Shown: positions 41,938 through 52,200 of the stretch, in pieces
How positions within the stretch are numbered: position 1 is the first letter of the stretch
How the letters are laid out: every line of letters starts with the position of its first letter
Origin: Rhynchopus sp. YZ270_cl-10
Lineage: Eukaryota; Euglenozoa; Diplonemea; Diplonemida; Diplonemidae
NCBI GenBank assembly: GCA_964035575.1
Contig: OZ037899.1
Coordinates: 434,001-498,000 of the forward strand
Length of the DNA: 64,000 nt
Direction of reading: 5' to 3'
The notes under the pieces: model-generated
What the model was told of the DNA's origin: nothing
The model's database searches: none
Seen by the model: only the letters and a program-made list of their open reading frames with translations
Made by a program: the position numbers and the translations under genes

Positions 41938-42711
41938 TCACCACCGTGTCCCCCGATCCGGCCCCGACCCGTCTCTGATGCCCTCCTTCTTTGGATCAAA
42001 TTTTTCGAATTTTGTGCGGAGGGGTTTCCCTTCGCGGCTCTCCTGCGGGCGGTGTTGCTCTGTCTTCGGCGGGGCCTGGGAGCCCTGGACTGTGTGGTGT
42101 TCGGGGAACTTCTCAGACCAGATCTGGTCCCAGGTACGTCCTGTCTTGGCTTCGGCCTCAGCGAGGGCAAAGTGTGTTTGCACTGAGTCAATAATAATTC
42201 GATTGTTCTCAAAATTTTTCGTGAGCTTTTCGAGAAACTCCTGGCCAGAGTGGACCTGCCCAATCACAACGTCCTGCTCAGGGTTGAAGACCTTGTCGTG
42301 TTTGGGGGCTGTCAGAATGCCGAAGTCCATTTTGTTTTGTACAAGCGTTGAAAAGAAGACACGCCCCGGCTTTGGTTCAAACGCGGCCGAAAATTCGGGC
42401 TTCGTACCAAACATATATTCCCCTTTGAACCCAAACCCGATGGCCTGCTGCGACACATCACCACGACCAAAGATCTCCCCAAGGTCACGTCTACGCTCCT
42501 GCTTCATCCTTTCCTCCAATTTCTTCGCCAAAATAAGAAACTCTCGTGTATATTCGGGGAGGGTGTCTGCAAACAGCTCAATCTGCACATCTGCAGATGC
42601 CGAGTCAACACTTGAGGCCACCATGGTCATACTCACGATTGGGTTGCGGCGCACATAAGGACGTACAGGCCACACCCCAATACCCAACATCCGCTTCGCC
42701 AGCTGAAACAT
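41938..42711 (-). CDS. Degenerate cyclophilin-like protein, probably mitochondrial
   Basis: 257 aa if the ATG at 42711 is used. That ATG lies inside ATGTTTCAG, which could instead be a 3' splice site with the exon starting at 42702 (LAKRMLGIGVWPVRPYVRR), so an upstream exon may be missing. Residues about 25-60 resemble the first cyclophilin strand and helix (DVQIELFADTLPEYTREFL). GFGFKGEYMFGT, GRVFFSTLVQNKMDFGIL and DVVIGQVHSGQEFLEKL follow the cyclophilin order (including the V-x-G-x-V-x2-G motif), but the catalytic FHR motif is not visible. It is therefore probably not an active prolyl isomerase. The last 45 residues are basic and disordered. The Arg-rich, acid-free start suggests mitochondria. 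Confidence 0.65.
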   Translation of the reverse strand: MFQLAKRMLGIGVWPVRPYVRRNPIVSMTMVASSVDSASADVQIELFADTLPEYTREFLILAKKLEERMKQERRRDLGEIFGRGDVSQQAIGFGFKGEYMFGTKPEFSAAFEPKPGRVFFSTLVQNKMDFGILTAPKHDKVFNPEQDVVIGQVHSGQEFLEKLTKNFENNRIIIDSVQTHFALAEAEAKTGRTWDQIWSEKFPEHHTVQGSQAPPKTEQHRPQESREGKPLRTKFEKFDPKKEGIRDGSGPDRGTRW

Positions 42712-42777
42712 TTCAAAATAAGAACAGTCCCAACGCAGCTCTGAAGGGAGTAATTTTGGGGGAGGGAAAAAAAAAAG

Positions 42778-42987
42778 TAGAGTTGAAATACAAAGCCCTC
42801 TCGCGAACAGTGTACGTTGTTATGACTGGCTGTACCGGGGGGGTGGACACCCAACCATGCAGTCCTACAATCCATTTCGTGGTTTGCATTTGATATGTGC
42901 TACTCCCGCTTCCGCTCATCAACTAGAGGAACGGAAATCATTGCGAACACAGGGTAATTAGGCCTGTGTAATGTAGGGTACGGTTGG
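42778..42987. repeat. Dispersed repeat family A, copy 7 (long form)
   Basis: It runs from AGAGTTGAAATACAAAGCCC through CTACTCCCGCTTCCGCTCATC to GTAGGGTACGGTTGGGG. It lies 70 bp upstream of the possible acceptor of the cyclophilin-like gene, so probably in a 5' intron. Confidence 0.85.
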
Positions 42988-43519
42988 GGGGAAAAGATGG
43001 GGGTGAGCATTTTTTAAATATTTTTTTGAGACATTTTTTTTTTCCAGTGGAGGGGGGTAGGGAAAAGGGAGTATGCAGCAGTAGGCTTTTTTGTTGTGAT
43101 AGCACCCCTTCGGAGTACCAGCAAATATAAAAAAATCATGAAGATAAATTCTTTGAAACAATGATGGAGTTGTCCATCAATATTGTCTCTTCTTTAAGTT
43201 TTTTTTTGTTGTCAAAACAGGTTCTGTCCAAAAAAAAAATAGTATCACCTATTTTTCGTCACTCATTTTTTTCCCCCAACCCCCAAAAATATTCGTTGTT
43301 TTTTTTTGGATTGCAGTTGTCTAAACTATAATCGCATTTAAAAAAAAAAAAGGAAAACGTTGAAGGTGCAACACGGACGCACCAAATCATGAAGAGAATT
43401 TTTATTTTCTCTCTTGTTATGTTTTGTTTTGTTCCTGCATTTATTTATTTTTAGCTTCCTCTCTTTTCTGTGTCACTACTTGTTCCCGTTGCCCCCCCCT
43501 CTTTTTCTCCTCTTCGTGT
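42988..43519. other. Spacer, possible 5' exon of the cyclophilin-like gene
   Basis: Non-coding in appearance and rich in T and A runs. If the cyclophilin-like gene is spliced at 42702, its first exon should lie here. MFQRIYLHDFFIFA at about 43161 is one weak candidate. Confidence 0.35.
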
Positions 43520-44466
43520 CTACTTGTTCAGCTGGGAGAGGATGTTCAGGCGCTGTGCCCACCATGCCTTGAGCTCGGCCTTCATGCTGCTTCCCTTCAT
43601 TCCGCTGAGGCGGGTGAACTGCTTTGTGATCTCCTCAGCTCCCTTCTCCTGCATCTTGGTGATGAAGGCCTTCTCCTTGTCAGTGCATCCAGCCTGGTCC
43701 TCCACCTGTACATTTAAAAAAAAGTAGAGTTAAAATACAAAGCCCTCTCGTGAACAGTGTATCTTTGGTACAATGACCGGCTGTACCGGGGGGGGGTGGA
43801 CCCCCAACCATGCAGTCCTACAATCCATTTCGTGGTTTGCATCTGATATGTGCTACTCCCGCTTCCGCTCATCAGCCAGATGAACGAAGGATCATTGCAG
43901 ATATAAAAAAAAAAAAAAAAAAAAAAAAGAATCCAAAAAATAAAGAGAAAATGTAAAGAGTCCAAGTCAAATAGTGTCATAAGGCCCACACAGATATAAG
44001 TTGCAACGAAGTGATTTCCGTCTATAATTTGCTAAAAATGGTTGCAAATTGCGGGAGGGGGTTTTAATAAACATACGCTGCACTTGACCTCAATGTTTGC
44101 CTCGACCCACTGCTTCATCTCCTCGTAGGTGCGGCCTCCGTTGTACTCCTGTGCCTCCTCGCCGGTGGCGGGGGTGAAGTACTTGAGGGTGGGGTAGCCC
44201 TGCACACCGAACTTCGCGGCAAGGTCTCCAGAGATGGTCGCGTCGACGTCTCCGATGACGACAGAGCTGGAGGCAGCGTAGTCGTTACCAAGCTTCTCGT
44301 AGTCGGGTGCCATCCTCTTGCAGTGACCACACCACGGGGCGTAGAACTTCACAAGCACGCTCTTGCCAGACTTGTACACAACCTCATCGAAGTTGGCATC
44401 AGTCAACACAACGGCACCCGCCTGGGCCATCGCGAGGCATGCACTCAGCACAGCCAAACGAAGCAT
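43520..44466 (-). CDS. Protein disulfide isomerase, single thioredoxin domain (2 exons)
   Basis: Exons 44466-44077 and 43705-43520, phase 0, give 191 aa. MLRLAVLSACLAMAQAG is the signal peptide. The thioredoxin fold carries FYAPWCGHCKRM with CGHC at 46-49, the cis-proline turn GVQGYPTLKYF, and the EYNGGRTYEEMKQWV end, all typical of PDI a-domains. Exon 2 is a helical ERp29-type tail (TDKEKAFITKMQEKGAEE, LKAWWAQRLNIL). It catalyses disulfide formation and isomerisation in the ER. Oddly, the protein ends SQLNK without a KDEL-type retrieval signal and has one domain where common PDIs have two or more. The 371-bp intron carries a family A repeat next to the acceptor. Confidence 0.93.
43725..43900. 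repeat. Dispersed repeat family A, copy 8 (in PDI intron)
   Basis: It occupies nearly half of the 371-bp intron. On the coding strand it ends in CTACTTTTTTTTAAATGTACAG, so its poly-T tail forms the polypyrimidine tract directly before the acceptor. Confidence 0.9.
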
Positions 44467-44760
44467 TGTGTATATCGTGTGTTTGTCTTTTTCTAGAAGA
44501 AGTGAATTGAGGAGGGGGGAAGAAGTCAGGGGGGAAAAAAGGTAGGGAGGAGGGAAGACATATTTGTTGATTGCGTTGGGTTTCAACAACAACCCCTGAT
44601 AAGGGGGTAAAGTGAAGGGTTGCTACCCCTTAGTAGGGTTGTCTCGACTATCTCTCCTTCTCTGCCCCCGAACTGAAAAACAGCTTGAATCTTGAAAAAG
44701 ACTCACTTTTTTTCACGCCCTTTCCTATAACGATATCCTGTTCTCACTTTTTTTTCTGCT
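44467..44760. other. Spacer between the 817-aa gene and the PDI gene
   Basis: 294 bp holding the 3' end of the 817-aa gene and the PDI leader. Pyrimidine-rich on the coding strand. No repeat was recognised. Confidence 0.4.
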
Positions 44761-47214
44761 TCATCGCCCCACCATAGGGGTTCCGGTCAGGACTGGCATG
44801 GTGTGGTGTCGAACCTCCGCAGTCCTGCCTCGCCGTTCGGTGAGGAGTACGGCACGGTGGGTGGGGTAGGTGGGGGAGAGGTCACGTTTCGCGTGGTGTC
44901 GGCGGCGGCGGCAACCTGGGGGTGCACGTGGGTGTGGCTCTGGCTGTCTTTTCGAGGCAGGCAGAAAGCTGCGCGCAAGCTCCTTGCTAAAACTCTCCAC
45001 CTCCGCCACTGCATCCATCACAGCCCTTGGAAGAGGGGGTGCAGGCGCCACTGCCTCCACCTCCACTTCCTCCTCCTCCACCTCCAACGTCTCCATCGCA
45101 CGATACTCACCGATCAAACCCCGCAGCACGTCGACACGCTCCAACGCCTTCCTCAAAGAACCCCGCAGCAGGGGGATTATACGCGACACATCCTGGCGGT
45201 GTGGTGTGTCGTCCGCGAGAGGGGCCTCCGTGGAGACATCGTCCCTGCAGACATAGCGTACGTCGGTGTAGGCGGCGGAGGCCTGGAGGGCTGCGGAGGG
45301 GGCAAGACAGAAGGTTGTGATGGTGGTGCTGGACCCATCGATGTGGCCTGGGGTGACAAAGTCGTCTGGCGACATGGCAGTCGCAGTCGAGGCTGTTGAT
45401 ATACCGACACCAATGGAGGCAGTCCAGTAGGGCTGTGTCTGCACTGCACAGGACGCCTGTGTTGGGTCCTCGGTCTGTGTCCCCGCAGACTCCTTCATGA
45501 CACGAAGGTGCACACTCTGTGACGGCAGTCGGTCTGTCTGGCACGACCTCGACATAAACCCTGTGGTATTCGTCTTTGCATGCCGCAAATGCTGTCGCTT
45601 TGGTTTCGGGGCTGGTGTTGCGTTCTTCGGCGGTTTTGGGGACCGTGCACGAACACGGCGTTTTCTTTTCGGGACAATTGTTGGAACAGCGTCCTCTCCA
45701 GACGGCGGGAGGTCTTGTTGTGTGTCGCTGGAGGCAGCCTCGGGGAGGCTCTCTGCGATTGTTGATGTTGATGTTGATGATGTTGCAGTGTCGCTGTCCT
45801 CCTCAGACTCGGGGGGTGGCACGTCGTAGCCGTCCTGCCCCATGATTTGCTGCCGATCCTGCAAGGGCGCGACACGCACCAGCTCCGCCACAGTCGTGAG
45901 CATTCCTTCAAAGACTGCAACATTGCGCTGCAGAACTGCAGCAGGGCGGGATGTGTCGCTTTGACTGTCCTCCGGTGTGTCCGCAATAGTCGACGTCTGT
46001 GTGATACTCCCAAAGCGCATCGCAAACGTTTTTATCGCGGCCAAGAGCGGCTCGCTGGTGAGCACACTTTGGTTGACAGCATGCGAGACCTGCAGCATGC
46101 GCCCAGCAGACTCACAGACCTGCAACGTCACGTCGGTCATGAACCTGCGTACCATCTCCTTCAACGCGACAAGCGCCTTTTTGCAGTACATCAGATTCGT
46201 GTTGAAGAGTTGTGTAGTGCTTGTCGCCGCGGACAGCAGGCGGATGTTCTCAGGGTGGAATGCTGTTGGGTCGTGGTCGAGAATCGTGCTGGCCTGCGGA
46301 GAACCGTTCCCTGCCTGCGGCACCGCACGCTCGCGGACAAAGATAGTACGCAGCTTTCTGCTAATCTGCACATCCGCTACAACAGCACGATATATCTCAC
46401 GAGCCTCGTCCTCAAGCGTGAGACGCTTTTCTGCGGCGTCACTGCGTGCACCCTGCAAGGCCGCAATGTGACGCCGTTGGTAGAGGATTAGCTGAGAGCA
46501 GATCAACTCACGTTTGCGCCGTGGCGAGCAGAGATTGAACTTGGCCCGCCCCTGGACCACCCCTAGCACAGGGCTAGATGCCGCCAGCTCTGTTTGTCTC
46601 CGCCGTGATTTCGCAGGCAGCAAGCACGCAGTGCAGTGCATCTGCAACTCCCCCGAAGGCGCCGAGACAAGGTTGTGGATCTCGCTATCCAGCAGCTTCA
46701 TCTGCACACTGTCGGTATCGATCTGTTCAAGGGTAAAGTTCTCCCGCGCGTTGACAAGCTGCGTCTTAAGGTCGGTCGCCTTCTCGTCTGCAGCGGAGTA
46801 GGCAACGACGTTGTCCTGGAGTAATTTGTTCTGCGCATTGCACTTTTTGCAGAGCCGGCTGATGATTGCGTCCTTCTCCTGAGAGATGTTCATGTAACTC
46901 CGCACGACCGCCTCTAGTTCACGGAGGCGGTGGCGGCGCTGAATTTTACTTGAAGAGAGCAGCTTGGAGAAGTACCTGTGCAGGAGTAGGCCGTCGTGCA
47001 GGGAGGCAAGCATGGCTGTTGCGTTGTACGATGTGTCGTCAGCATCATTCTGTATGTCTGGAATCGTCTGCTCCGGAAGGAACGCAACAGAATTGAGAAT
47101 AGTCGACGCCCTCCTGTGCAGGCTTGCAACGCAGGGATTGTCGGGGATAGGATAGGACTGCGGCAGCTTCTCAGGCGGTTGTGTGTCACAGAAGTACTCC
47201 ACATCGATTTCCAT
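44761..47214 (-). CDS. Unknown 817-aa coiled-coil protein
   Basis: One uninterrupted frame, the longest in the window. Residues about 70-190 are helical and charged (KIQRRHRLRELEAVVRSYM, EKDAIISRLCKKCNAQNK, DEKATDLKTQLVNARENFTL) and likely form a coiled coil. A second helical block spans about 230-300. The middle is acidic and Ser/Thr-rich ([19 protein letters not shown]), followed by a basic Pro/Lys segment (PKRKRRVRARSPKPPKN) that could be a nuclear signal. An unusual cluster repeats Q-T (RSCQTDRL, AGTQTED, AVQTQPY), resembling dynein-light-chain (LC8) docking motifs of the TQT type. A C-terminal helix region has an acidic run (EVEEEEVEVEAV). It could be a cytoskeletal or basal-body scaffold, but no family is recognised. 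Confidence 0.8.
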   Translation of the reverse strand: MEIDVEYFCDTQPPEKLPQSYPIPDNPCVASLHRRASTILNSVAFLPEQTIPDIQNDADDTSYNATAMLASLHDGLLLHRYFSKLLSSSKIQRRHRLRELEAVVRSYMNISQEKDAIISRLCKKCNAQNKLLQDNVVAYSAADEKATDLKTQLVNARENFTLEQIDTDSVQMKLLDSEIHNLVSAPSGELQMHCTACLLPAKSRRRQTELAASSPVLGVVQGRAKFNLCSPRRKRELICSQLILYQRRHIAALQGARSDAAEKRLTLEDEAREIYRAVVADVQISRKLRTIFVRERAVPQAGNGSPQASTILDHDPTAFHPENIRLLSAATSTTQLFNTNLMYCKKALVALKEMVRRFMTDVTLQVCESAGRMLQVSHAVNQSVLTSEPLLAAIKTFAMRFGSITQTSTIADTPEDSQSDTSRPAAVLQRNVAVFEGMLTTVAELVRVAPLQDRQQIMGQDGYDVPPPESEEDSDTATSSTSTSTIAESLPEAASSDTQQDLPPSGEDAVPTIVPKRKRRVRARSPKPPKNATPAPKPKRQHLRHAKTNTTGFMSRSCQTDRLPSQSVHLRVMKESAGTQTEDPTQASCAVQTQPYWTASIGVGISTASTATAMSPDDFVTPGHIDGSSTTITTFCLAPSAALQASAAYTDVRYVCRDDVSTEAPLADDTPHRQDVSRIIPLLRGSLRKALERVDVLRGLIGEYRAMETLEVEEEEVEVEAVAPAPPLPRAVMDAVAEVESFSKELARSFLPASKRQPEPHPRAPPGCRRRRHHAKRDLSPTYPTHRAVLLTERRGRTAEVRHHTMPVLTGTPMVGR

Positions 47215-47810
47215 TATCTCCTCAATCGAAACTAAAGCGAGAGCGACAAAGGGGGAAGGGTGGAAGAGAGAGAAAACAAACGAAGCAACAAACAGAGTGT
47301 CGTGTGTAGTGATGGGTGATGCCCTGTGTGTGATGAGTTAGGTAGACGTTTGGAAAGAGGGGCGTACGTAGGCGAGATCAGGGAGAGCGTGGTACCCTGG
47401 CCACTGTCAGCAGGAGGAGCAAGGAAACACTTCAGTGCAAACGACCCAAAACCTAAAAGTCAACAGAAGATACAGAAACAGACAGCACAAAAGTTGGGTG
47501 TTGTCGCAGTGCAATGCTCACTTGCGCCCCACCCTGCGTGAGTCGTGTTGTATTCTGAGCCATCGCATAAACTCTTCACACCACACGAACCCAGGTAGGC
47601 CAGTTAAGAGGGGAAAAAAAAACAATGCCATTTTGTGTGTCATGTCTGCACGCAGCCTTCACAGTATGTCCTACCCGCAGTAACACAGATGCAAATCACA
47701 ACCCGACTCAGCGGAGGTGACCCCTGCTGCCCTTATATGTACCCACATTCCAAGTATTCCGGCTGATGGCAGCGACAAAAAAGGGCGGAAAAAAGGGGTG
47801 GAACCAGCCA
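47215..47810. other. Upstream region of the 817-aa gene
   Basis: No frame of note. It marks the change from gene-bearing DNA to the satellite-like right end. Confidence 0.4.
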
Positions 47811-48297
47811 AAAAATTTAGTTTTGCGAATCCTAAACACTTTCTGCTGGCTCGTGTGGTTGATGAGCGAGATCGTCCGGCACAAAACGGAATCGTAAAGG
47901 ATCTTAACCTAGTTAAAACATATTAGTGGTCACAGAACGCAACGTTGTACACGGCTTTTTGCGTTGTTTTTGCCCACAAAAGGGCCTACACATGATTCTA
48001 ACACCCCAGAATCGCGTTTCCCAGCCCATATAGGCAGGTATGGTCCCAAAAAACCACACAAAAAGGCGAAAATCCGGGTTTTTGGTGAAAATCGCCTGTT
48101 TTGCCTGTAGAATCCTTAAGGAACGCACGGTTCCTAAGGCATTTTACACGTAAACTCGCGACACGAAATTATGAATTAGTAACAAATCTCTCAGCGATCA
48201 AATTTAGTAAGGGCTGGATTTTTGGCCCAATCTTTCCAATGCCGAAAAAATCTTACACTTTGGCGCATTTTCGCGAAATGGTCATTTTTGGTGGAAC
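47811..48297. repeat. ~490-bp direct repeat, unit 1
   Basis: From AAAAATTTAGTTTTGCGAAT to GCGAAATGGTCATTTTT. It recurs 552 bp downstream with roughly 93% identity by eye. It contains the palindrome-like CCTTAAGGAACGCACGGTTCC. No coding. Confidence 0.9.
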
Positions 48298-48362
48298 CCC
48301 CCCTGCGCGTTAGGGGGCCTTAGGGAGGGTACCCAGGGAGGGGGTGGGGGGGCAGCAACAGT

Positions 48363-48850
48363 AAAAATTTAGTTTTGCGAATCCTAAACACTTTCTGCTG
48401 GCTCGTGTGGTTGATGAGCGAGATCTTCTGGCACAAAACGGACTCAATCGTAAAGGATCTTAAGCTAGTTAAAACATCAGACTGGTCACAGAACACCACG
48501 TTGTGCATGGTTTTTGGCTTGTTTTTGCCCACAAAAGGGCCTATACACGGTTCTAACACACCAGAATCGCGTTTCTCAGCCCACTTGGCCAGGTATGGGC
48601 CCGAAAAACCACCCAAAAAGGCGAAAATCCCGGTTTTTGGTGAAAATCGCCTGTTTTGCCTGCAGAATCCTTAAGGAACGCACGGTTCCTAAGGCAAAAT
48701 ACACGTAAACTCGCGACACGAAATTAGGAATTAGTAACAAATCTCTCAGCGATCTAATTTAGTAAGGGCTGGATTTTTGGCCCAATCTTTCCAATGCCGA
48801 AAAAATCTTACACTTTGGCGCATTTTCGCGAAATGGTCATTTTTTGGGTA
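48363..48850. repeat. ~490-bp direct repeat, unit 2
   Basis: Second tandem copy. A G-rich linker (GGGAGGGGGTGGGGGGG) separates the units and a similar linker follows unit 2, so the full period is 552 bp and a third unit may once have continued. Confidence 0.9.
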
Positions 48851-48912
48851 TCCCCCCCTGGGGGAGGGAGGGGGGGTAACCCGGGAGGTAAGTGGGGAGG
48901 CAGCAACAGTAA

Positions 48913-48962
48913 AAACCTAAACACCAGTGTTTAGGAACCTAAACACCAGTGTTTAGGAACGT
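48913..48962. repeat. Two tandem CCTAAACACCAGTGTTTAGG palindromes
   Basis: A 20-bp perfect palindrome occurs twice, 2 bp apart. It shares CCTAAACAC with the start of the 490-bp unit. Confidence 0.85.
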
Positions 48963-49278
48963 TTGTATGGCCCTTAGGCTGGTTTCTGCTGCACTAAAAG
49001 CGTATTCGCGGTCGAAAAAGCCCCCGTAGGTCGCACACGATGTGCCGAAAAAACAACGTGTTTGCGTTTGATACACAAAACACAGCAAAAGCGGTCATTT
49101 GTTGGCGGGTCGGGTAGAAAACTACCTCGTCGGGTCACATAGCTACAGGCCGCACCCCCTTTCCCCTCGGGATTGGTTTTCTCGAGGTCACTGTGCCCCG
49201 ACATCCCTCAAGGGACCTTCAGTCTCGCTCGCGAGGCGGGGAATAAACTTTTCAACACGCTGTTTTCGTGCGTCAAAA
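48963..49278. other. Junction before the 38-bp satellite
   Basis: Unique GC-balanced DNA with no gene recognised. The last 40 bp (CACGCTGTTTTCGTGCGTC) already resemble a decayed satellite monomer. Confidence 0.45.
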
Positions 49279-52200
49279 ACGGACTCGTTCTATCGCGCTG
49301 TTATCGACGCGTTGTTTTGGACGCGTTCTATCACGTTGTTAGCCACGCGTTGTTTTGGACGCGTTCTATCGCGTTGTTATCGACGCGTTGTTTTGGACGC
49401 GTTCTATCGCGTTGTTAGCCACGCGTTGTTTTGGACGCGTTCTATCGCGTTGTTATCGACGCGTTGTTTTGGCCGCGTTCTATCGCGTTGTTTTGGACGC
49501 GTTCTATCGCGCTGTTATCGACGCGTTGTTTCGGCCGCGTTCTATCGCGTTGTTATCGACGCGTTGTTTTGGACGCGTTCTATCGCGCTGTTATCGACGC
49601 GTTGTTTTGGACGCTTTCTATCGCGTTGTTATCCACGCGTTGTTTTGGCCGCGTTCTATCGCGCTGTTATCGACGCGTTGTTTTGGACGCGTTCTATCGC
49701 GTTGTTATCGACGCGTTGTTTTGGACGCTTTCTATCGCGTTGTTATCCACGCGTTGTTTTGGCCGCGTTCTATCGCGCTGTTATCGACGCGTTGCTTTGG
49801 ACGCGTTCTATCGCGTTGTTATCGACGCGTTGTTTTGGACGCTTTCTATCGCGTTGTTATCCACGCGTTGTTTTGGCCGCGTTCTATCGCGCTGTTATCG
49901 ACGCGTTGCTTTGGACGCGTCCTATCGCGCTGTTATCGACGCGTTGTTTTGGCCGCGTTCTATCGCGCTGTTATCGACGCGTTGCTTTGGACGCTTTCTA
50001 TCGCGTTGTTATCGACGCGTTGCTTTGGACGCGTTCTATCGTGTTGTTATCCACGCGTTGCTTTGGACGCGTTCTATCGCGCTGTTATCGACGCGTTGTT
50101 TTGGACGCGTTCTATCGCGTTGTTATCCACGCGTTGTTTTGGCCGCGTTCTATCGCGCTGTTATCGACGCGTTGCTTTGGACGCGTTCTATCGCGCTGTT
50201 ATCGACGCGTTGTTTTGGACGCGTTCTATCGCGTTGTTATCGACGCGTTGCTTTGGACGCGTTCTATCGCGCTGTTATCGACGCGTTGTTTTGGACGCGT
50301 TCTATCGCGTTGTTATCGACGCGTTGCTTTGGACGTGTTCTATCGCGTTGTTATCGACGCGTTGTTTTGGACGCGTTCTATCGCGTTGTTATCGACGCGT
50401 TGTTTTGGCCGCGTTCTATCGCGCTGTTATCGACGCGTTGTTTTGGCCGCGTTCTATCGCGCTGTTATCGACGCGTTGTTTTGGACGCGTTCTATCGCGT
50501 TGTTATCCACGCGTTGTTTTGGCCGCGTTCTATCGCGCTGTTATCGACGCGTTGTTTTGGCCGCGTTCTATCGCGCTGTTATCGACGCGTTGTTTTGGAC
50601 GCGTTCTATCGCGTTGTTATCGACGCGTTGTTTTGGACGCGTTCTATCGCGTTGTTATCCACGCGTTGTTTTGGACGCTTTCTATCGCGTTGTTATCGAC
50701 GCGTTGTTTCGGCCGCGTTCTATCGCGCTGTTATCGACGCGTTGCTTTGGACGCGTTCTATCGCGTTGTTATCCACGCGTTGTTTTGGCCGCGTTCTATC
50801 GCGCTGTTATCGACGCGTTGTTTTGGCCGCGTTCTATCGCGCTGTTATCGACGCGTTGTTTTGGACGCGTTCAATCGCGTTGTTATCGACGCGTTGTTTT
50901 GGACGCTTTCTATCGCGTTGTTATCCACGCGTTGTTTTGGCCGCGTTCTATCGCGCTGTTATCGACGCGTTGCTTTGGACGCTTTCTATCGCGTTGTTAT
51001 CGACGCGTTGTTTTGGACGCCTTCTATCGTGTTGTTATCGACGCGTTGCTTTGGACGCTTTCTATCGCGTTGTTATCGACGCGTTGCTTTGGACGCGTTC
51101 TATCGTGTTGTTATCCACGCGTTGCTTTGGACGCGTTCTATCCCGCTGTTATCGACGCGTTGTTTTGGACGCGTTCTATCGCGTTGTTATCCACGCGTTG
51201 TTTTGGCCGCGTTCTATCGCGCTGTTATCGACGCGTTGCTTTGGACGCGTTCTATCGCGCTGTTATCGACGCGTTGCTTTGGACGCTTTCTATCGCGTTG
51301 TTATCGACGCGTTGCTTTGGACGCGTTCTATCGCGCTGTTATCGACGCGTTGTTTTGGCCGCGTTCTATCGCGCTGTTATCGACGCGTTGTTTTGGCCGC
51401 GTTCTATCGCGCTGTTATCGACGCGTTGTTTTGGACGCGTTCTATCGCGTTGTTGTGTATCGACGCGTTGTTTTGGCCGCGTTCTATCGCGCTGTTATCG
51501 ACGCGTTGTTTTGGACGCGTTCTATCGCGTTGTTATCCACGCGTTGTTTTGGACGCTTTCTATCGCGTTGTTATCGACGCGTTGCTTTGGACGCGTTCTA
51601 TCGCGCTGTTATCGACGCGTTGTTTTGGATGCGTTCAATCGCGTTGTTATCGACGCGTTGTTTTGGATGCGTTCAATCGCGTTGTTATCGACGCGTTGTT
51701 TTGGACGCTTTCTATCGCGTTGTTATCCACGCGTTGTTTTGGCCGCGTTCTATCGCGCTGTTATCGACGCGTTGCTTTGGACGCGTCCTATCGCGCTGTT
51801 ATCGACGCGTTGTTTTGGCCGCGTTCTATCGCGCTGTTATCGACGCGTTGCTTTGGACGCTTTCTATCGCGTTGTTATCGACGCGTTGTTTTGGACGCGT
51901 TCTATCGTGTTGTTATCGACGCGTTGCTTTGGACGCGTTCTATCGCGTTGTTATCGACGCGTTGTTTTGGACGCGTTCTATCGTGTTGTTATCGACGCGT
52001 TGCTTTGGACGCGTTCTATCGCGTTGTTATCGACGCGTTGTTTTGGCCGCGTTCTATCGCGCTGTTATCGACGCGTTGTTTTGGCCGCGTTCTATCGCGC
52101 TGTTATCGACGCGTTGTTTTGGCCGCGTTCTATCGCGCTGTTATCGACGCGTTGTTTTGGACGCGTTCTATCGCGTTGTTATCGACGCGTTGTTTTGGAC

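Noticed and set aside
43726-43989. Minus-strand frame through family A (MSGSGSSTYQMQTTKWIVG)
   Set aside because: The same peptide appears at each family A copy with shifting frames, so it is a by-product of the repeat.
44803-45399. Plus-strand frames within the 817-aa gene
   Set aside because: They are shadows of a longer, better-composed minus-strand gene.
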